NCBI GenBank assembly: GCA_030637135.1 | Contig: DAOVVO010000087.1 | Location: forward strand, 1 to 5,692 | Source: Nitrospirota bacterium | Lineage (GTDB): Bacteria > Nitrospirota > Thermodesulfovibrionia > UBA6902 > BMS3Bbin08 | Length of the DNA stretch: 5,692 nt | Direction: 5' to 3' | Shown here: piece after piece, positions 1 through 5,692 of the stretch | Numbering within the stretch: the stretch's first letter is position 1 | How the letters are laid out: every line of letters starts with the position of its first letter | Program-made: the position numbers and the translations under genes | Notes under the pieces: model-generated | The model's database searches: none | The model's input: only the letters and a program-made list of their open reading frames with translations | Told to the model about the DNA's origin: nothing

Positions 1-146
1 ATATGTGGGAAGTTGCCTTTGCAGATGCAGACCTTGATAAGCATGAGGAACATATGGTCCGCAAGATTGCTAACCTTATATACGTCTCCCACAAGGATTT
101 CATCCAAACAAAACTCAGGGTACGCAAGAAGAAACTTTCCTTATAG
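1..146 (+). CDS. C-terminal fragment of a TerB-like (tellurite-resistance TerB fold) protein
   Basis: The reading frame is open from the left edge (first whole codon at base 3) to a TAG at 144-146 and gives 47 residues. The peptide begins MWEVAFADADLDKHEE and continues with MVRKIANLIYVSHKDF and a lysine/arginine-rich tail. This is the pattern of the last helices of the TerB fold (PF05099/COG4103 type): a hydrophobic helix, an acidic ADxxLDxHE turn that may bind metal, then a helix ending in a short 'sh.df' segment. The Met at base 3 lies inside that conserved helix, so it is probably not the start; the gene begins outside the window. Small stand-alone TerB proteins are usually about 150 residues and cytosolic, and their biochemical role is poorly known despite the tellurite label. 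The gene converges on the archaemetzincin gene and shows no functional tie to it. Family assignment is by motif recognition only. Confidence 0.7.
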   Translation, partial: MWEVAFADADLDKHEEHMVRKIANLIYVSHKDFIQTKLRVRKKKLSL

Positions 147-267
147 TCAGATTAATTGAGGAGAAGAAATTTCTTAGCACCATCACACATGTCTATGTGA
201 GAGTTCAGCACATTTAATCGAATCAGACAGATTTAATCCTTCCAATTATAGTGCTTCTCTCTATAAA

Positions 268-804
268 TCAGATACTTTTAGAGCACTCACTTTTACACGG
301 TGGACAGAATTCCGGACCCTTTCTGTCCGTGTCCCTTAAAGTATTTGAGAAAAACATTACGCACTGTAGCTCACTACAGTGCCGTAACCCATAGGTATGG
401 CCTAATTCATGAACTGCTTCGGTGAGAGTTCTCCTCAGAAAAAGGGGACTATCTTCCGGTAAACCATGAAATTCCTGTCTCAGACGTGTGAGTGAAATGA
501 GTGCTGCGTCTCCTCCTGCCTCTCCAAAAACAAAATTTAAGTCAGGGACATATAAATCACGGTCAACAATGCCCAGAATCTTTTTATAATGAATACATGC
601 GTTCTGTTCCAATAAAACATGTAAGATGGCAGTCGACCAATACTGCTTCCTTTTTTCACTGAACGCATAACCAGGCACTGCCATATCTTTACCAGTGGTT
701 ACCTGTGTATTAAACACCGTGCTTAAATTATGCTTGAGCATCTCAATAACAGTGTTATCCACCGTGCCAATTGCAACTAATACAATACCCCTGCCTGAGC
801 TCAT
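268..804 (-). CDS. amzA: Archaemetzincin (peptidase family M54) zinc metallopeptidase
   Basis: The 178-residue product matches archaemetzincins in length and in the diagnostic zinc signature. The metzincin motif HELGHTYGLRH occupies residues 132-142, with zinc ligands H132, H136 and H142 and catalytic E133. It is followed directly by C143, C148 and the Met-turn M150. A CxxC pair (C167, C170) completes the second, structural zinc site typical of M54 and absent from other metzincins. The N-terminus (GIVLVAIGTVD, residues 6-16) matches the family's first beta strand, which supports the ATG at 802-804; the Shine-Dalgarno there is weak. No signal peptide or membrane segment is visible, so the enzyme is probably cytosolic. 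Known family members are putative aminopeptidases or proteases with unsettled substrates. They are common in archaea and vertebrates and scattered in bacteria, so lateral acquisition is possible. The gene is transcribed alone, divergent from the flavoprotein operon and convergent with the TerB-like gene. All expected zinc residues are present, so it should be active. Confidence 0.93.
   Translation of the reverse strand: MSSGRGIVLVAIGTVDNTVIEMLKHNLSTVFNTQVTTGKDMAVPGYAFSEKRKQYWSTAILHVLLEQNACIHYKKILGIVDRDLYVPDLNFVFGEAGGDAALISLTRLRQEFHGLPEDSPLFLRRTLTEAVHELGHTYGLRHCSELQCVMFFSNTLRDTDRKGPEFCPPCKSECSKSI
358..386. repeat. Long inverted repeat inside the archaemetzincin gene
   Basis: GCACTGTAG (361-369) and CTACAGTGC (374-382) are perfect 9-bp complements around a 4-nt CTCA loop. 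Allowing one bulged C at 383, the stem extends by TAC/GTA and probably one more A-T pair (t357-a387), giving about 13 bp. It lies on the codons for the zinc-site residues H142, C143 and C148. It is about 90 bp before the stop codon and has no T-run, so it does not resemble a terminator. It may be a codon coincidence or a real mRNA structure. Confidence 0.6.
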
Positions 805-896
805 TGCTTTTTACGTATTACGCTTTGTACTGCTTTCTTTATCACTTTTAAAAAAACATACTATATTTTATAAAGCAAATATTTAATCATTCTATG

Positions 897-914
897 TGTT
901 ATGGATGAATAACA
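897..914. promoter_or_regulatory. Candidate operator: 18-bp inverted repeat in the divergent region
   Basis: TGTTAT (897-902) and ATAACA (909-914) are perfect 6-bp arms with a 6-bp spacer, the geometry of a dimeric helix-turn-helix regulator site. It lies about 30 bp upstream of the rightward -10 box and on the upstream side of the leftward gene, so it could serve either. In A+T-rich DNA such a repeat can arise by chance, and no regulator gene is in view. Confidence 0.3.
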
Positions 915-945
915 GTATAAACCACATTTCTCAAAAGGTCTCATA

Positions 946-951
946 TATAAT
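946..951 (+). promoter_or_regulatory. Candidate -10 box of the rightward operon
   Basis: TATAAT matches the sigma-70 -10 consensus exactly. With a start near 958 it would give a leader of about 47 nt before the flavoprotein ATG. The -35 position (about 923-928) is poor, so activator help or another sigma factor would be needed, or the match is chance in A+T-rich sequence. Confidence 0.4.
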
Positions 952-996
952 AGGGTAGTACTTTTTTACACTTAATAAATCATTAATCGTTTTCAT

Positions 997-1004
997 GAGG
1001 TGAT
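997..1004 (+). promoter_or_regulatory. Strong Shine-Dalgarno of the flavoprotein gene
   Basis: GAGGTGAT matches eight consecutive bases of the complement of the 16S rRNA 3' end and directly precedes the ATG at 1005. It fixes the start of the reductase-like gene and predicts efficient translation. Confidence 0.85.
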
Positions 1005-1949
1005 ATGGCAGAAGAGCCATACGATGTGATAATTATCGGAGGAGGGCCTTCAGGACTGAGCGCAGCACAATATGCTTCACGCGCTGCTCTGAAAACCATT
1101 GTACTTGATAAATCTCCTACAGCCGGGGCATTGGCCTTTACCAGCCATATAGAAAACTATCCTGGTCTAAACGAACCCTTATCCGGCAAACAGCTTCTGG
1201 ATATTTTCCGTAACCAGGCTGTAAAATTCGGTGCAGAATACGTTGAAACTCAGGTTACGGGTTTAAAGCTTGATGGTGAGATAAAAGAGATATATAGCTT
1301 TGATAAAACCTATCTGGGGAAAACCATAATTATCGCAACAGGGTCAATGGGAAGAAAACCGAATATTCAGGGGGAGAAAGAGTTCCTGGGCAAGGGTCTC
1401 AGTTACTGTGCAGTATGTGATGCTGCATTTTTCAAGGACCGAACTGTCTGTGTCATCGGTGACTCTGAGGAAGCGGTAAAAGAAGCTGGCATATTAACAC
1501 GATTTGCAAAAACAGTGTATATCATAGCCCCATCAAAAAACCTCAAGGTATCTTCTGATCATCCCGTACTTGCCCTGGGGAAAGTACGTACTTTTACCGG
1601 TCACAGGGTAACGTCTATTGAGGGGACGGATGTTGTGACAAAGATTAAAATCAAAAATACAGAGACAGGAGAGGAACAGGAAATACCCCTCGATGGTGTA
1701 TTTGTATCCCTCTATGGAAGTCAACCAATAGTAGACTTCCTGGATTCTTCTATCCCCATAAGTAAAGAAGCCTGCATATCGACTGACAGGATGACAGAGA
1801 CACCCATCCCCGGTGTTTATGCAGCAGGGGACGTGACATGTGTGGAGGTAAGACAGGTTATTATTGCTGCGGCATCCGGATGCATTGCAGCACTTTCTGC
1901 AGAAAAATACATACATAAAAGGAAGCGGAGAAAGTACGACTGGAAATAG
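1005..1949 (+). CDS. Thioredoxin-reductase-like FAD/CxxC disulfide reductase with a degenerate NADPH site
   Basis: The 314-residue protein has the length and domain order of low-molecular-weight thioredoxin reductase (TrxB). The FAD Rossmann motif GGGPSG is at 12-17, ENYPG at 50-54, ATGS at 111-114, the redox pair CAVC at 135-138 followed by D139, and the second FAD motif with G275-D276 in GVYAAGD. The NADPH domain (about 117-245) departs from the canonical enzyme. The usual GxGxxA loop reads GDSEEA at 152-157, so its second glycine is lost. The HRRxxxR motif that grips the NADPH 2'-phosphate is replaced by APSKNLK at 175-181. The usual GGQ near residue 41 reads AGA. Such losses are known in pyridine-nucleotide-independent thioredoxin reductases, including the ferredoxin-linked clostridial type. 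I infer a cytosolic enzyme that reduces thioredoxin or a similar partner, using ferredoxin or another donor. The basic C-terminal tail ends YDWK. It is the first gene of the rightward operon. An NADH-dependent variant or a different disulfide partner remains possible. Confidence 0.87.
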   Translation: MAEEPYDVIIIGGGPSGLSAAQYASRAALKTIVLDKSPTAGALAFTSHIENYPGLNEPLSGKQLLDIFRNQAVKFGAEYVETQVTGLKLDGEIKEIYSFDKTYLGKTIIIATGSMGRKPNIQGEKEFLGKGLSYCAVCDAAFFKDRTVCVIGDSEEAVKEAGILTRFAKTVYIIAPSKNLKVSSDHPVLALGKVRTFTGHRVTSIEGTDVVTKIKIKNTETGEEQEIPLDGVFVSLYGSQPIVDFLDSSIPISKEACISTDRMTETPIPGVYAAGDVTCVEVRQVIIAAASGCIAALSAEKYIHKRKRRKYDWK

Positions 1950-2882
1950 ATGTCTGAAGTATATAATTACACTGCATGCAAGAGTATCTTTCGCTCCTCA
2001 CTTCTATTCCTCTTGCTTTTTTCTAACTCCCTGCACGCTTCAGAAATAAGAATCATTCAGAACAAAGATATCATCATTGAGTTTGAAAAACCGTCACAAA
2101 ATACCGCACAAGAGGTGGTAGAAATGTATCCTGCCGTGAAGGCGGAACTTGAGGAAACATTCAGATGGAAAATTGACTTCAGACCTACCGTAATGATTCT
2201 TAAAGAAGGGGAAACGTTCAAGAGAATTGTTCATGGCAGACATGTTGTTGCCATAGCCATACCACAAAATAATCTTATGGTTTTTGACAGCACAAAAGTA
2301 AACACCCATCCTTTTTCTCTGGGAATAACACTGAAGCATGAACTGTGTCACCTCATGCTTCGTCATTATATCAAAAAAGGAAATCTGCCTAAATGGTTTA
2401 ATGAAGGTGTTTCTCAGTGGGTGAGTGGCGGGATAGCAGAGGTAATAATGGGCGAGGACAGTAAAAAACTGCTGAAAGAAGCAACCTTATCAAAAAAATT
2501 TATCAGCCTCAGAGAGTTAACATGGCAATTTCCAGCTGATGAAAAATCATTCAGACTGGCTTATGAAGAGAGTAAGAGTATAGTAGAATATATTATAAGA
2601 GAGTTCGAACCGGACGGATTGGTGCGAATACTGAATCATCTAAGGCATGGAGATGAAATGGAGGGAGCAGTCCAAAAAGGACTCGGTATCCCGCTTGAGG
2701 AGCTTGAAAAGAGATGGCACGACCATCTTAGAAAGAGCTTTACCTGGGCTAGTTATCTGAGCAATAACATATATAAGATTCTTTTTTTCTGTGCTGGCTT
2801 GTTAACGATATACGGTTTTATAAAACTTACAATGAAAAAAAGGGCTTATAAAGATGATGATATGCTTGACACAGATGTATAA
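1950..2882 (+). CDS. Membrane-anchored extracytoplasmic gluzincin-type metallopeptidase (peptidase MA-like)
   Basis: The 310-residue product carries the zinc motif HELCH at 130-134 (ligands H130 and H134, catalytic E131). WFNEG follows at 149-153, with E152 the probable third zinc ligand 18 residues later, the layout of gluzincins of the peptidase MA-like group (PF13485 type). A hydrophobic segment at about 15-26 followed by SNSLHA-SE looks like a signal peptide cleaved after A30. A second hydrophobic helix at about 275-295, followed by KKR, should anchor the C-terminus, so the catalytic domain would face outside the cytoplasm. The ATG follows the upstream TAG with no gap. It is the only usable start before the signal peptide, and only a weak GGAAA precedes it, which suggests translational coupling to the flavoprotein gene. 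The rather long n-region is slightly unusual. The substrate is unknown; the catalytic set looks intact. Confidence 0.85.
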   Translation: MSEVYNYTACKSIFRSSLLFLLLFSNSLHASEIRIIQNKDIIIEFEKPSQNTAQEVVEMYPAVKAELEETFRWKIDFRPTVMILKEGETFKRIVHGRHVVAIAIPQNNLMVFDSTKVNTHPFSLGITLKHELCHLMLRHYIKKGNLPKWFNEGVSQWVSGGIAEVIMGEDSKKLLKEATLSKKFISLRELTWQFPADEKSFRLAYEESKSIVEYIIREFEPDGLVRILNHLRHGDEMEGAVQKGLGIPLEELEKRWHDHLRKSFTWASYLSNNIYKILFFCAGLLTIYGFIKLTMKKRAYKDDDMLDTDV

Positions 2883-2893
2883 TGTGTTATCCT
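2866..2893 (+). promoter_or_regulatory. Candidate internal promoter before the UPF0182 gene
   Basis: A perfect TTGACA (2866-2871) is followed after 16 bp by TATCCT (2888-2893), a four-of-six match to the -10 consensus. A perfect TATAAT also occurs at 2878-2883 but has no -35 at proper spacing. The site overlaps the last codons of the peptidase gene. It could let the UPF0182 gene be expressed separately from the two genes upstream. Confidence 0.4.
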
Positions 2894-2901
2894 ACGGATA
2901 A
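2887..2901 (+). repeat. Short hairpin in the peptidase-UPF0182 gap
   Basis: TTATCC (2887-2892) pairs perfectly with GGATAA (2896-2901) over a 3-nt TAC loop. It starts 5 nt after the peptidase stop codon. No T-run follows, so it is not a typical terminator. It overlaps the candidate -10 box TATCCT and could be an operator, a transcript-end stabiliser, or chance. Confidence 0.35.
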
Positions 2902-2924
2902 GTTTATCTTACCCATATATATTT

Positions 2925-2931
2925 AAGAGGA
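2925..2931 (+). promoter_or_regulatory. Shine-Dalgarno of the UPF0182 gene
   Basis: AAGAGGA lies 6 nt before the first of two tandem ATGs (2938 and 2941). Spacing favours 2938, though 2941 would remove only one residue. Confidence 0.7.
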
Positions 2932-2937
2932 AATCAG

Positions 2938-5622
2938 ATGATGAAAAATCCTAGAGTTTTTTTATTTATATTTATTGCTGCCGTGGTCATCGTAATAATC
3001 ACCCTCGGTGTATTTAATCTGTATATCGACTGGCTCTTTTTTGAGGAAACTCACTTTCTCTCGGTATTTAAAACAATTCTCTCAACTAAAATTGCCACCG
3101 GTCTCTTGTTCAGCATGGCATTTCTGGCCTTTTATATGATAAATATATTAGCTGCGAACAGGATTGATTTTCCCCAAAGAAATATTTCAATTCTTGAAAA
3201 TACAATTTATCAGGACAGAATCCCTCAATTTCAAAAATCTGCAAAGGTAATAGTTCTTTTAGGTGGCTTATTCTTTGCGGTTTTTGTTGGCATGTTCGGG
3301 GCTTCAAAATGGGAAGAAATCTTACTCTTTAAAAACCGGCTGGACGTGGCCATCAAAGACCCTATCTTCAGCAGTGATATCAGTTTTTATTTTTTCACAC
3401 TGCCGCTGATAGAAACTTTGAGGCGTTTTCTCAGCTTAACTATCTTTATTACCCTGATAGTCACCCTGGTAAATTATTTTTTACGGGGCGGCATTGTGAT
3501 AACCGAAAAAAGTATATCCCTTGATTATCGCATTAAAAAACATATCGGCGTATTCGGCCTTTTTATCTTTAGCATTCTAGCCTTCGGTTTTTATATTGAT
3601 ACCTATAAGCTTTTATTCTCTGACCACGACGTTATATTCGGCGCAGGTTATACAGATATCAACGCAAGGCTCTTTATCCTGAGACTCCTCACGGTCTTTA
3701 CAGCCATAACCGGTGTGGTTTTTATGTCATCGCTTTTTAAAGGCTCTTTCAAGTGGGCAGTTTTTCCGGCCGGCCTTACCGCACTGATATATATAGGAGG
3801 AATTATAGTGTATGCCCCTGCGCTTCAAAAGTTTAAGGTCGCCCCCAACGAGCTCGAGCTCGAAAAACCATACATTGAACATAATATTAATTTCACAAGG
3901 TTCGGGTACGACCTTGACCGCATACAATTAAAATCTTTTGATGTTTCATATGACCTTGATGCCCGGGACATATCAAACAATGACGCAACTATCAAAAATA
4001 TCAGGCTGTGGGATAACAACCCCCTGCTGAGAACCTACAGCCAGCTTCAGCAGATAAGAACTTATTACAAGTTCATTGATATAGACAATGACAGATATAC
4101 AATAAATGGTAAATATATGCAGGTAATGTTATCACCACGAGAACTCTCATATGATGACCTTCCCAGTAAAACATGGATTAACGAACGCCTCGTCTTTACA
4201 CACGGCAATGGTCTCGCAATGGGGCCTGTGAGCAGGATAACCAAAGAAGGGCTTCCTGAATTCATTCTTAAGGATATCCCTCCTGTCTCTGATGCTGATA
4301 TCAGGGTTACAAGGCCAGAGATTTATTATGGTGAACTTCCCAATGACTATGTAATTGTAAAAACAAAAACGCAGGAGTTCAGTTACCCTACCGCGACAGG
4401 CAATGTCTACACAAAATACGAAGGTACCGGAGGAATTCAGCTTTCGTCTTTTTTAAGACGCATTCTGTTTGCTGTTAAATTCAACACCTCAAAAATTTTT
4501 CTTTCCTCTGATATCACGCAGGAGAGCCGAATCCTTTTTTACCGGAACATACGGAAACGGGTAAACAAAATAGCGCCATTTATTATCTATGATTCTGACC
4601 CCTACATGGTTATATCTGATGATGGAAGACTGTACTGGATTGTTGACTGCTATACGGTCTCGAAATATTTACCATACTCAACGTTCGTTAACAGGGACAT
4701 TAACTACATCAGGAATTCTGTTAAAACGGTAATTGACGCATATAACGGAGATATCAGCTTTTATATTAGTGACCCTAAGGATATAATTGCAAAAGTCTAT
4801 GCCCGTGCATTTCCCGGTTTATTCAAGCCGCTCGCGGAGATGCCTCAAGCCTTAAGGAAACATATCCGTTATCCTCAGGGTATGCTGGAAGTACAAGCGC
4901 AAATGTTTGCATCATACCACATGACCGAACCACGGGTTTTTTACAACAAGGAAGACTTATGGGAAATCCCTTCCTACAGTGATAAACCCATGCAGCCCTA
5001 CAATACGATAATGAAACTGCCCGGCGAAGACAAAGAAGAATATATTTTACTGTTGCCATATACTCCATCCAAAAGAGATAATCTCGCTGCCTGGCTGGCT
5101 GCACGGTGTGACATGCCCAACTACGGCGATTTGATTGTGTATGTGTTCCCACGCGACAGGCTTGTTTTTGGTCCAAGGCAAATCAATGCACGTATTGACC
5201 AGGATGCATACATATCCCAGCAACTTACCTTGTGGGGGCAAATAGGCTCTCAGGTAATCAGAGGAAGTCTGCTCGTAATTCCCATAGAAAATTCCCTTCT
5301 CTATGTTCAGCCGTTATACCTGGCAGCATCTGATCGGGTTGGACTCCCGGAACTCCGGAGGGTCATTGTTGCGTATGAAAATGAAGTTGTTATGGAAGAA
5401 AATCTTGAAACTGCCTTACAGCGTTTGTTTGCCAAAGGTGCAAAAATACCTAAAAGAACACAGAAGCTTGTGGAACAACAACCCATCCCTTCAGAAAACC
5501 TTGCACGAGAAGCAGTCAAGGCGTTTGAAAAGGCACTGCAATTACAAAGACAGGGCGATTGGGCCGGCTATGGAGAACAAATCAAAACGCTCGAACAAAT
5601 ACTCAGGAGAATGGCACAGTAG
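2938..5622 (+). CDS. UPF0182 / COG1615 family multi-pass membrane protein
   Basis: The 894-residue product is full length for this family. Seven hydrophobic segments lie at about 8-28, 53-73, 103-121, 164-183, 203-221, 245-266 and 273-292. The basic N-terminus (MMKNPR) predicts an inside start, which places the remaining 600 residues outside the cytoplasm. Family hallmarks are easy to see: YIDWLFFEE at 29-37, NNPLLRTYSQLQQIRTYY at 360-377, DRYTINGKYMQVMLSPREL around 385-403, FTHGNGLAMGPV at 420-431, RPEIYYGEL at 459-467, FPGLFKPLAEMP at 625-636, RYPQGMLEVQAQMF at 644-657, and GPRQINARIDQD at 745-756. The C-terminus (about 852-892) is a charged, probably helical segment with QRQGDWAGYGEQ, also typical. 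I see no frameshift or internal stop. The family is widespread, including actinobacteria, cyanobacteria and clostridia, but has no established function. Its close position behind an anchored peptidase and a disulfide reductase is the only local clue; a role in the envelope follows from topology alone. Confidence 0.95.
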   Translation: MMKNPRVFLFIFIAAVVIVIITLGVFNLYIDWLFFEETHFLSVFKTILSTKIATGLLFSMAFLAFYMINILAANRIDFPQRNISILENTIYQDRIPQFQKSAKVIVLLGGLFFAVFVGMFGASKWEEILLFKNRLDVAIKDPIFSSDISFYFFTLPLIETLRRFLSLTIFITLIVTLVNYFLRGGIVITEKSISLDYRIKKHIGVFGLFIFSILAFGFYIDTYKLLFSDHDVIFGAGYTDINARLFILRLLTVFTAITGVVFMSSLFKGSFKWAVFPAGLTALIYIGGIIVYAPALQKFKVAPNELELEKPYIEHNINFTRFGYDLDRIQLKSFDVSYDLDARDISNNDATIKNIRLWDNNPLLRTYSQLQQIRTYYKFIDIDNDRYTINGKYMQVMLSPRELSYDDLPSKTWINERLVFTHGNGLAMGPVSRITKEGLPEFILKDIPPVSDADIRVTRPEIYYGELPNDYVIVKTKTQEFSYPTATGNVYTKYEGTGGIQLSSFLRRILFAVKFNTSKIFLSSDITQESRILFYRNIRKRVNKIAPFIIYDSDPYMVISDDGRLYWIVDCYTVSKYLPYSTFVNRDINYIRNSVKTVIDAYNGDISFYISDPKDIIAKVYARAFPGLFKPLAEMPQALRKHIRYPQGMLEVQAQMFASYHMTEPRVFYNKEDLWEIPSYSDKPMQPYNTIMKLPGEDKEEYILLLPYTPSKRDNLAAWLAARCDMPNYGDLIVYVFPRDRLVFGPRQINARIDQDAYISQQLTLWGQIGSQVIRGSLLVIPIENSLLYVQPLYLAASDRVGLPELRRVIVAYENEVVMEENLETALQRLFAKGAKIPKRTQKLVEQQPIPSENLAREAVKAFEKALQLQRQGDWAGYGEQIKTLEQILRRMAQ

Positions 5623-5628
5623 TTTACT

Positions 5629-5692
5629 ATGGGCATAAAAGAGCGGATAGTACGGCCGATTATTGCCATCATCGCGGTTATATCTTTTGGAA
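5629..5692 (+). CDS. Start of an unidentified gene with a hydrophobic N-terminus
   Basis: An ATG at 5629, 6 bp after the UPF0182 stop, opens a frame that runs off the right edge (21 codons). The visible peptide starts MGIKERIVRP and continues IIAIIAVISFG. Basic residues followed by a hydrophobic stretch are what a signal peptide or first membrane helix looks like. A purine-rich AGGAGA lies at 5605-5610, 18 nt before the ATG and therefore far for a Shine-Dalgarno, so translation may depend on coupling to the upstream gene. A stop codon in the same frame at 5620-5622 rules out a start further upstream. The family cannot be named from this fragment. Confidence 0.55.
   Translation, partial: MGIKERIVRPIIAIIAVISFG

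Larger units (their letters stand above)
805..1004. other. Divergent A+T-rich intergenic region between archaemetzincin and flavoprotein genes
   Basis: This 200-bp stretch separates two divergent genes and must hold both promoters. Rightward elements are listed separately. For the leftward gene, the minus strand offers -10-like hexamers TATAGT (860-865) and TATAAA (867-872) in a run of A/T, but no convincing -35 box at proper spacing, so the leftward promoter is not resolved. I see no credible coding sequence in it. Confidence 0.6.

Noticed and set aside
164..175. 12-bp palindrome AAGAAATTTCTT after the TerB-like gene
   Set aside because: A/T-rich and without a loop; likely chance, no T-tract or other terminator feature.
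184..202. Small hairpin (CACAT/ATGTG with a 4-nt loop) between the convergent genes, as a bidirectional terminator
   Set aside because: Only five consecutive pairs, then a mismatch, and no T-run on either side.
246..266. TTATAG/CTATAA inverted repeat next to the archaemetzincin stop codon
   Set aside because: Six weak pairs dominated by A-T; too unstable for a terminator and expected in such composition.
695..886. 63-codon open frame on the + strand
   Set aside because: It runs antisense through the start of the archaemetzincin gene, has no Shine-Dalgarno and no recognisable family; its hydrophobicity is a by-product of the opposite strand.
1581..1594. 14-bp palindrome AAAGTACGTACTTT inside the flavoprotein gene
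   Set aside because: Lies mid-gene in sequence that encodes protein, with no nearby promoter; treated as chance.
1716..1740. GGAAGTC/GACTTCC inverted repeat in the flavoprotein gene
   Set aside because: Seven-bp arms 11 bp apart within coding sequence; no associated signal.
3849..3862. 14-bp palindrome made of two GAGCTC units in the UPF0182 gene
   Set aside because: It encodes alternating Glu and Leu residues (NELELE) in a region that resembles the family pattern, so codon repetition explains it.
4823..5176. 117-codon minus-strand open frame opposite UPF0182
   Set aside because: Antisense to conserved UPF0182 motifs, Cys/Arg/Trp-rich nonsense composition, no start signal.
5303..5638. 111-codon + strand open frame overlapping the end of UPF0182
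   Set aside because: Lies in another frame of a strongly conserved gene and its peptide looks like no known family; no Shine-Dalgarno.

Overview
The window looks like ordinary chromosomal DNA from a bacterium of roughly 40-45% G+C (by eye). Signal-peptide, membrane-protein and strong Shine-Dalgarno features are all bacterial. The reductase-like gene appears to lack NADPH-binding residues, which would suit an anaerobe or other lineage with low-potential electron carriers. Archaemetzincin is patchily distributed in bacteria. Anammox planctomycetes, Nitrospirota, deltaproteobacterial groups or clostridia-like lineages all remain possible, and I cannot choose between them from this sequence. I see no IS element, tRNA, rRNA, CRISPR array or phage gene.

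Layout. The left edge (1-146, +) is the C-terminal end of a TerB-like protein. It converges on an archaemetzincin gene (268-804, -), with about 120 bp and no convincing terminator between them. A 200-bp A+T-rich divergent region (805-1004) carries an 18-bp inverted repeat, a consensus -10 hexamer and a very strong Shine-Dalgarno for the rightward genes. The rightward run is a thioredoxin-reductase-like flavoprotein (1005-1949), a membrane-anchored gluzincin-type metallopeptidase (1950-2882, starting on the base after the preceding stop codon), a large UPF0182/COG1615 membrane protein (2938-5622), and the first 21 codons of a further gene (from 5629) with a hydrophobic N-terminus. Gaps of 0, 55 and 6 bp suggest an operon, with a possible internal promoter before the UPF0182 gene.

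How the genes may work together. Three of the four rightward products appear to be membrane-bound or exported: the peptidase (signal peptide plus C-terminal anchor), UPF0182 (seven N-terminal membrane segments and a large extracytoplasmic domain), and the partial gene. The flavoprotein is cytosolic and keeps the CxxC redox pair. A link between thiol redox and envelope protein processing is a reasonable hypothesis but is inference only. The most notable points are the degenerate NADPH site in the reductase, the gene context of the uncharacterised UPF0182 family, and a long inverted repeat lying on the zinc-ligand codons of the archaemetzincin gene.
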